Shown piece by piece: positions 36,301-45,300 of a stretch of DNA of 64,000 nt. The notes beneath the pieces were generated by a model, which was not told the DNA's origin, did not search any database, and saw only the letters and a program-made list of their open reading frames with translations. How positions within the stretch are numbered: the first letter of the stretch is position 1; every line of letters starts with the position of its first letter. The DNA lies in the NCBI GenBank assembly GCA_013339765.2, contig CM023451.1, forward strand, positions 147,880,763 through 147,944,762. Direction: 5' to 3'. The position numbers were made by a program, and so were the translations under genes. This stretch comes from Haemaphysalis longicornis (taxonomy: Eukaryota > Arthropoda > Arachnida > Ixodida > Ixodidae).

Positions 36301-39300
36301 TCTGTCTAACAACGATGATGGTTGAACGCGAAGCTTTCTCGTGACCGATTTTTTGGTTGTCCGAGTTTGGACTGAGTTTCACTTAAACCAAGATCATTCA
36401 TCATCGTCAGAGAAAGTTGGCTTTCCTGCAGGGCGTTTTCGCGTTGCAGACGCCATTAGTGAGAACACCAAGGCTTCGCTTTAAAAGGCTGCATTAACCG
36501 CTAGTTATTTTGAAAGACAAAGGAGAAAATTATCTGCTGCTGGGAACGCGTTAAAGTGAACTGAAAATGGGGAAAACCGTGCTTAATGGATTCGTGCCCT
36601 TCCCGACGGAATCTGGTGAACGAAACAAAGCCCTGCGCATTATTTTTTTAAATCTAAATTTTATTAACTAGCTTGCATGATGCTAGCGCTACAGGCAAAG
36701 TGGAACTACGCATGTTCACCCCACCAAGACACCTCTACCGGAACCGCAAGCTGGTTTCGCCGCAATAATACTAATATTGAGGCGAAGCCTAACTTCAGTA
36801 AAAAAGAGCCGCTATGGAAAAAAAATCCCGGGCCATCTCCACTAACGTGAAACCTGGGGTGGGGCGAAGTGTATTCTTGGTGCCTTGAAGAATACCCTCA
36901 AGTGTATTCTTGACGCTCTGCGTTTTTTCCAACGGGGGTGAAACAGTTGTGTGGGGTAGAGGTATACAGCTTTGCTGCACAAGTCATGTGTCTTTGAAGC
37001 CCGAAGCGTTTCAGCGCGAGGCGTGAACGAGTGTGCCGGTGTTTTTTTAGTACGCGTTACGTTCTGGCGCGAGGCGCAAACGAGGGTACCGATGTGTTAG
37101 TACCGTGACCGATTGATACTACTGTTACGATGAAGACGACATTGAGAACGCCGACAGCCCGAGCTCCTAAAGGGATTCGCTTTTAAAACCTTTTGAAAAG
37201 TACACAGATCACCATAGTGCAAGTCGCAAGTTTATTTAAATGTTATGCTTCACTCCCGAGATTTACTCTTAAGCTTAAAAGTGAATCCGCCTCCGACTTT
37301 GCCGATAACACAAACAACAAACAACAGTAACGCGTTCCTGTTCGCTATCTCTTGAAACCCACTGGTAGAGTCAGCCTTGTCTCTGGTTATCTCAGGGAAA
37401 AACAAACCAGTAAGGCCCACAACGGCAGTGATAAGAGCGCGCTGAAGCGTTCAGCGCTTTCGGCTGTACACACACAATGGTGGGGTAAAGGTGGCGCTTC
37501 ACTCCCCCTTCCTCCGAGCCCCTTTTCACCCGTGGACACATATATAATAAAAAAAAAACTGCACAAAACACAAACTGTTCGCAAGAGGCAATGGACAACA
37601 TGAAAAGTGTTCGTGTTTTGCGCAGCTTTTTACCATGAACCAATACCAACCGGCTCAGTTTGCGGTTCTTCCAAGACAGTGCTTCTGGCACACGGCACAC
37701 TCAACCATGAGTGTGTCGTGATTTTTTTGTAGGGCTTGCAAAAGTGATGGGGGACCCTACGATATACTATGTCAATCGTATCATAATGTCAAACAATTAG
37801 CACTTACGGCTAAAGTCGCCCACACACTCATGCAATGCCCGCCTTCTATGTCTGACTTTTATGTTTACGCGTGTCATATTGTCAAACATTATCCTCTTGC
37901 AGCCAAATTTCACCCAGCCTTTTGGGTGCCCGGCTTTTAGATGCAACGCATCTCTTTAACTCGCCTTGTCCCGCGTCGTTGTCGCGGCGTAGTCCGCATC
38001 CCTCCCCCATTCTCCTCGCCGCGGCAGCTGCGCGCTCCGCCGCTCTCACCGCAGCGCCATCTGTGCGTCAGCGCGGTCAGCGCGCAGCTTGCGCTCGGCT
38101 GCGCTCGCTCCCGTCGCCGTGCCAGCTGTGCGTTAGCGCGCAGCTTGCGCTCGGTTAAAAATTTACACCATCTTCCCGCGAGGGGAACCATGGGGTAGAT
38201 GCGACGCAACGGGGGTGAACATGCTGCGTAAATAGGATACACAACAACAGCAATCCACACGCTGACATCGCTAACATAACGGAAACGCAAAGGCAACCCC
38301 CGATGCGTTGCATCTACCCCATGGTTCCCCTCGCGGGAAGACGGTGTAAATTTTTTCGCATAACTGGCGTGCCGTGCCAAAAGCCAACGTTGACACACGG
38401 GCTACGCGGAGAAATTAAACGTAGAAGTCGTGCATTTTTGCATTTCCAGCTAGGCTCAGAAACTTAAGGTAAAACGATCAGGGATCCCCAATTCGAATTG
38501 GGGATCCCTGCAATGCCTCCCCGGACCCCCATTTGAGAAGCCCTGTTCTAAGTAAGGTCTTACCCGTGAACCGCGCCCGTGGGCAGGGGCGCGCTGGTGG
38601 CCCCGGTGTCGGCCTGCGAGAGCGCGTTGTGCAGGAGAGCGACCACCGAGGCCGAGTCGATGCCGGGTGGCCCCGAGGGGGGCGGGACTGGGGCGCAAGG
38701 CCGCTTGCCGCCGGGCGTCGGAGACCCGCCGCTCACCAGCTGCTCGTTGAAGTAGCTGCACCATTGGAGCACGGACCCGTTGGTGGACGTCACCCGTCCG
38801 AACGGGTCTGGCGCGCATAAGTGGCTCATTCCCGGCTCCCGCTCAACTGCACTGGAAGCTGTTGTTACTGGGCCGTTCTTTTTGTTTGTTTTGGTTATTT
38901 GTTTATCAATACTCGCACAGACATTGCAGTCCAATCATGGGCTGAGCATACAACAGGTCCGTAGAGAAAACGATGATGGCGTTAAGCCGAGAAAAATAAG
39001 CCACCTTTCTAAACACGCAGTAGACGAAATTTCAACATCCGGGCTATTAGAAGCGCGATTGAGCGCTCGTGGCTGACGCAGTGTCTAAGAAAAAGATAAA
39101 ATTGCAATTACCCACGATAACTTGGGAGTATAATGATGGCGAGAAGCGCCTCTTCTGTATAGCCTTCTGGCTTTTCGGCAAAAGATTAACGCGTCGTGGC
39201 CGATTTGTTTCAATCTAGATTAACTGCTTGCGGTATGGTTTGACAGCAGATCGAACGAAACAGCGCGAAACCACGGGAAAAAAGTGAAGGAAGACGTACA

Positions 39301-42300
39301 CAAGCGCCGTGTAAGTACGTTTGTGTAAGTCTTTTGAGTACGTTTGTGCAGCGCTCGTGTACGCCTTTCCTTAACTTGACCAACTACAAACCCTGTTGCT
39401 TTGACCGCGTGATATGGTGACAGCCGCACAAGCACCTCTTTCGAACCTTTATCTGACAAAAAGGACTAGCTTCCCCACAACGCAGATTGCAAAGCGCCAG
39501 TTCATTATTTTTATTATTTGTTTGTTTGTCCACGATGAACTGCGTAAACTGAATCAGCGCCTACACAGAACAGCTTCGAATCTGTTTTATTTTGCAGAGA
39601 AGGCTTCTCAGTGCTCATTAAACTGAATTCCGGTTAATGGTATAGATTTTAACGCTCCCCCCAGGTTCTGTTACAGATGAATCCACTGACGGGAGCCACT
39701 ACATGGTCTGCTCACCATATATCGCCTAGAGCTCTACCTTATCAAGTAACCGAAAAATCGCCATCCTAATGTACTGCCTTCTGCTGTCGCTCCTCACAGA
39801 AAAAGCTGGTGCATTTTCTTTGTCTAGGGACAAAAAAAAAAGAGTAGAAAATACATACTCAAAGCATGTTTATTTTCTGGGACTTGGCTAGTTTATTACA
39901 GTCCGCGATTGCTGCTTCATGCTTTTTTTTAAAGCAACCTTTTAAGACACAAATAAATTACGATGCTAGTAAAAAACATAGTACGGAACATGCGAGCTCG
40001 TTATTTACATGTTGTTCTCGTTGTTGATGTAGTCTTCGAGCTGGCTGAAGTCGAGGCCGTCGTTGTCGATGCCGCTCAAGTCAGTTCGGCCTGCGAGCGA
40101 ACAAGGAAAAATTTACCAGTGTAAATGCAAGCTCGCATCTATGCGTGCCGCCTCAGATTCCCTGAGTATATATCTGGGAAACAATCTAATGCGCTTTTAC
40201 ATAACAGAAAATCACGCAGAGAGCAAATCACCAAGCGTTGGAAATAAGTTTATCAGTTTATTCCGATAAGACAGCACTGCATCGTGACGCTACCAGTTTT
40301 ATCTGTTTCCATAACACCCACAGAAACTATTCGTGCAGTTTTGAAGTTTGCTATGTCTGCATTCCATCATATCGCCCTAAAAGTCGGATTCCCGTTATTA
40401 TTGCGTGAATGATAGATGAGGTACGTCAGCAACATTTTCACGTAGCTCCGCAGATCCGTGTCGATCTGTCAACAGAGCGAGCAATAAATAGATGAGTACA
40501 GAACGGCACAGTGGAGAGAGCCATATTCGCGACGGTGTGACGTTTCGGGTGACGTCAAGTCGGCGCGGCGCACCACCTGTCTCTGCGCCGTCTCGACGGG
40601 TCCCGTGACTCCCGCCACCGTTTTTGCATGCGCTGCAGAACGCAGTTTGCAACCAGTGCAGGGCAGCAAACCAGTAATCTTTTTAAGCGAAAGCTTTCTC
40701 AGTGGGACCTGTCAAATAACTCATGCATTTCCCCATAGACCGGTTGGTCGACCGAAAAGCTCTGGACACACGGCGCGTGCGTGAAACGAGGCTTCCACTG
40801 GGTCAAAACGGTTACTTGAAAATCGCGAAAAAGGAACGGTTCTAGATAAGACAACACATGCATCGATCACGAAGAAGGAGTACAATAGCACACCTTTATC
40901 TCATAAACAACGTATCGGTATACATTTAAATCGTTCGAAGATGCGTTTACTCAGTGCGCGAAAAATCGTCACATGGGTTTTTTTCTTCGTTTGCGATTTG
41001 CGTCTGGGAAGGTTTGACGACAGATTTGACTAGTGTCACTAGGTAAGGTTTCAGAGTATCGGCGCTCTTTACTCATATTATTCTGTGCCATTGCCATGAT
41101 CATTGGTCAGTTCGCATCACGTGACATTTGTTTACACTGCGACGGTTCGTTTTATTTTTTATGCGCTTTAGTCGATCAACTGTGGTAACCTTAGCTTGCC
41201 CTCCCTGCCCTTCCCGGCCGGAGAACCAAGCACCCGGCCGGCCGCAATGCCCCTGCCGCTTCGTGGTTGTTTGCGTTATCCGCCGGCAGGTGCAGCGTCA
41301 TCTGCGACGGAGCTATTTTAAATGTTTTAAACTAAGCTGAAGGACATATTAGTAGAAATTAAGAAGAAGAAATGGACGTGGGCAGGGCATGTAATGCGAA
41401 GGCAAGATAACCGTTGGAGTGGATCCCTAGATATAGGCAAGCATGGCAGAGGACGGCAGGAAGTTAGATGGGCAGATGAGATCAAGAAGTTTGCGGGGAT
41501 AAATTGGTCGCAGTTAGCACAGGATCGGGGTAATTGGAGAATAATGGGAGAGGCCTTTACGCTGCAGTGGTCGAGGTGGTGATTATGATGATGATGAAAC
41601 TGATTAACGAGACGGGGCTACCAACCACGTTCCAGTTGGTTTGGTGGTATTGTACGTTCGAAATAAATGTGGCCGAAATGACATTTGAATGCAGTTGGCG
41701 TGAAGGGTGGGTTCAATTAGTATATTAGTTGGCCTTTAAGGGTATATTAACCGCGATTAATTTTTCGACTGATAAACAGCACAACCATGCCCTTAAGTCG
41801 CAACAGCATGGCCAGATAGTGATATGTATTAAAACCGCACGCTTGCAGAAAACGAGTACAAAATCGCGAATGTAACTAATCATTATCAGCAAGAGATTAG
41901 CAAGAGCAATTGTACAGGGCCAAGAAAAGCTAGAAGCGCGAATTCGTAAACGCCCCTGTTCAGGTGGATGGTAATCTACGCCCGGTAAATGCAACCGATG
42001 ACTATAGAGACGGTGATTATTGGCGATGATGATTCGGGGCAAGCGCCGGACCATCTGCACTGAGAAATTATGCCATTTAAAAAGAAGTGATGATGGTACG
42101 AGTTCCAGCCACACCAATGCCAAGCGATGGTCTGATTAGTGCAGCTAGAACGACTATAAATCATCGGAGTACACACCGATGCTATTGTCTTGTATTGGCT
42201 CAGCAACAAGCTTAATTGTTTATAAACGTACACGAATAAAGTGATTTTTCTTCCACCACGTTGATGATCTGACCGGAGAAAGAAAATTAGTACGTCAATG

Positions 42301-45300
42301 TGGTTTTCTTTTATAATTCTCCACTACAGTGATTCTTAATTGGTGGACCACAAGGGAATTTCAGGGGTCCGTGGTCCGTGAAGCCCCCCCCCCCCCTTTC
42401 ATCTATTCTTTTCTCCTCTCCACCAAACCTTGCTTGCCGTGAAAAAAGGTGGCTTCACTGCATGACTTGCACGTTTAATTTCTTCGAGTAGCACTGGGTA
42501 TAAAGTTGGCTTTTCGCACAACACGGCAGCTATGCAGAAAAGCCAGACACGCAAAACGCGGTACAGTTGAGCTCACTTATATAACGCTGGAAACCTTTAG
42601 CTGGAACGTACGGAAACGAAGGACGGCCGAGAGAAACACGGACACAATGCTGACTAGGAATTAAAGTTTACTGAAGAAAAACACATATATACTGAGAAAC
42701 ATTGCACAACTTAGGTGAAAATTTGGCACGATCAGTCCACTGGATACACCCGGAGCACGTCCTTTTTTTGTCGGTTAATGTGACGGGAGCGTTGCTAACG
42801 CACGTGTCGCCCTTCTTGTCGGTAGCAAGTGCCTCAATAATTTCCCGTGTCAGGCGATTGTGTTTCCGTCCGATAATGTCGATTTCGTCGATGCGTGCAT
42901 GTACAATCGCGACAATAAAGAATGGAAGGTGTCCGGCGTGTTCTCGGGCTTCTGTCATTTATGCACCTGCCTTCGTTTCCGTGCGTTCCAGCTGAAGGTT
43001 CCAGTAATCATGAAGCCAACTCGCCCAATCCCAAGCAATGCTAAACTTATAACGGCCGTAGCTATAACGAACGCTCGGTTACACCAACGAACGAGGAACG
43101 ACAGTCACAACATGCATTGAGGCAATGGCAATTTTGTTCCGATATAACGAACTGGCTAGTGGGTGCAACTCAAGTACAGCGAACGATCGACCATCGCTCG
43201 ACCGCGCCTGGCATTCGCAGTCGCCACTTGATCGGCTTTCCCACGACGCGAAGGGTCCAGTCAACTGCGTGGGAATAACCCTTTTCCTACAGAACTGATT
43301 GCTGTCAGCAAAAGATGACCGGAAAGAAAGAAGTGTAAACAAACAAAAAAATAGCCTGGGCCATCTCCACTAACGTGAAACCTGGCTGAGGGGCGAAACA
43401 TGCGGTGTATAAGTGTATTCTTGGCGCCTTGGTGCGCGTTTTTGCCAACGGAGATGAAACCGTTGGGGGGGTCAAGGTATACAGCTTTGCTGTAAAATTC
43501 TCTTGTCTTTGAAGCAACGAAGCTCTCCTGGCGCGAGGCGTAAACGAGTGTCCCGGTGTTTTTTAGTACGCGTTACGTTCTAGCGCGAGGCGTAAACGAG
43601 TTTCCCGGTGTTTTAGTACAGTGACTACATGAGACGAATGACGATTACGACGACGACGACGACAGGAGACGCCAACAGCCCCAGCCCCTAAGGGGCTTTG
43701 CCCCTAAAAGGACGTCGTCGCCGTGGTTTACATGTTGCCTCCCTCCAACTTCGTCTGCAGGCGGACGGATCTCTTGACTCGTTGGATGTTGTGACTCGGG
43801 CATCACGTGACCTAGGGGATGTCCTGACTCGTTGGATGTATCGGGACGGAGGGAGCAGACGACGGAACAGGGGGTGAAGCGAGATAGGGGCGAAAAAAGG
43901 GAGACGAAGGCGAACTTGCAGAAAGTTGGCGTTGGCACTGTGCCAACACCTGTGAGCACATGCGTTGGGCGGACATTTAGCGAACGGATCTTGTAGGGAC
44001 ACAAAATTAGGTACGCACGAATTTCGGCAATACCCTTTCATGCTCGCTCGCGCTTTGCTCTTCAGTTTCGGCCGAGAGAAAAGTGAAACACAGAGACAGG
44101 AAGGCAACCTGAAACGCGTGTCAATCTGACCTGAAACGGAAGCAACCTGAAACGATGTGTTTCGGCTTCAGCCGAAACACGTAGAGTGCCACTGATGTGT
44201 CATCGGGCATTCTCTTCGGATATTGTGAACGATCTTACGCAGGCAGAAAAAAAACTGCGACCTGGTTGAGAAGTACGATCTGTCTAATTCGACAATCTTT
44301 ACAATTTTTAAAGACGGAGAGAAGATCCTGAGCACCAAGATCAATGCCGACCCGTCGACCAGGAAACGCAACGGCCCCGATGACAATTCGGAGGACATTT
44401 ATGCATATATTATGAACTATTATTACGCTTTGTTTAACTTCTTTTTGGGCAGGGAGTTCGATTCCGGTGGGCGAGCGGCAAACTTCGCTTCATGGCTGCA
44501 GCCTGTTATCGGCGCGCGCCGTCCAGCCGATGTCTGCGGCCGCGTCAGTGCGCCCACCGTATGCGTGCAGAAAATGGTTATTACACTTATAGCGATATAA
44601 CGAACAAATACAGAGTGACGGTCGAGTTCGTTATAAGTGGGCACGACCGTATACTGTTAGGGGACTTTTAGCTGCAAGAGCTTATTGTTTGTCAAGATGA
44701 CTCGCATCCCAATAGAAGTCAGACATTGAATAATTACGTGGGAGACTAGCTGAAAGTGCAAATTGTTTGTCACTATGACACGGATCAACGTAGTTCATCG
44801 TGGGCGTAGCCTATCACTTTTGCAAACCCGAAAGTGGAACTGATGGCTGGTCCACTATATAAACCACAAAATTCGTTTAATAGGGTAACAATTCTATTTA
44901 ACATACGTCCACGGGCTATATAAAGGCCTCATTACGTCACAGTATCCAAAGTTAGCCACACCACGTCGATTTCCAAACAAATCAGCCCTGGCCATCGAGG
45001 CGACGTGCATCGCTCTCCCTAATACCACATTGCAGAAGAGGTGGTGTTCCTCCCTCGAGTTTAAGCCCAAGAGGTTCAGCGCAAGCCCGGGTGCAGGGCG
45101 ACGGTGCAGGGCGACAGGTTAGGATAGTCGAGGATACATTGCTCGCACCTAGGAACCCCCTTACCACGCAAAGCTTCTAGGAATGACGAAAAGCTCACCA
45201 GTGACTCATCATTATCGACACGCGGTGATCATGGTTGCCAATCGATTCCGTTGCTTATGCCTGTGCTACGCGGCTGTTTCAAAGGCCTTCCGAAGGCCGT

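Larger units (their letters stand above)
37670..38548. mobile_element. hAT-like repeat with inserted palindrome-ended element
   Basis: CAACCATGAGTGTGTCGTG and GCAAAAGTGATGGGGGAC match the hAT-like element at 50.66 kb, and the right end GGACCCCCATTTGAGAA matches its terminus. Between them is a GC-rich segment starting AGATGCAACGCATCTC (37939) and the inverted repeat at 38157-38355. It ends 16 bases from the MYRF exon 3 donor. Confidence 0.55.
42328..44835. mobile_element. hAT-like repeat interrupted by a Tigger-like element
   Basis: Left piece 42328-42560 (CAGTGATTCTTAATTGGTGG, ACTTGCACGTTTAATTTC) and right piece about 44653-44835 (TTAGCTGCAAGAGC, GTTTGTCACTATGACACGG) match consecutive parts of the hAT-like repeat at 63.64-64.0 kb. 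The interval between them is the Tigger-like element. Right terminus not found. Confidence 0.55.
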
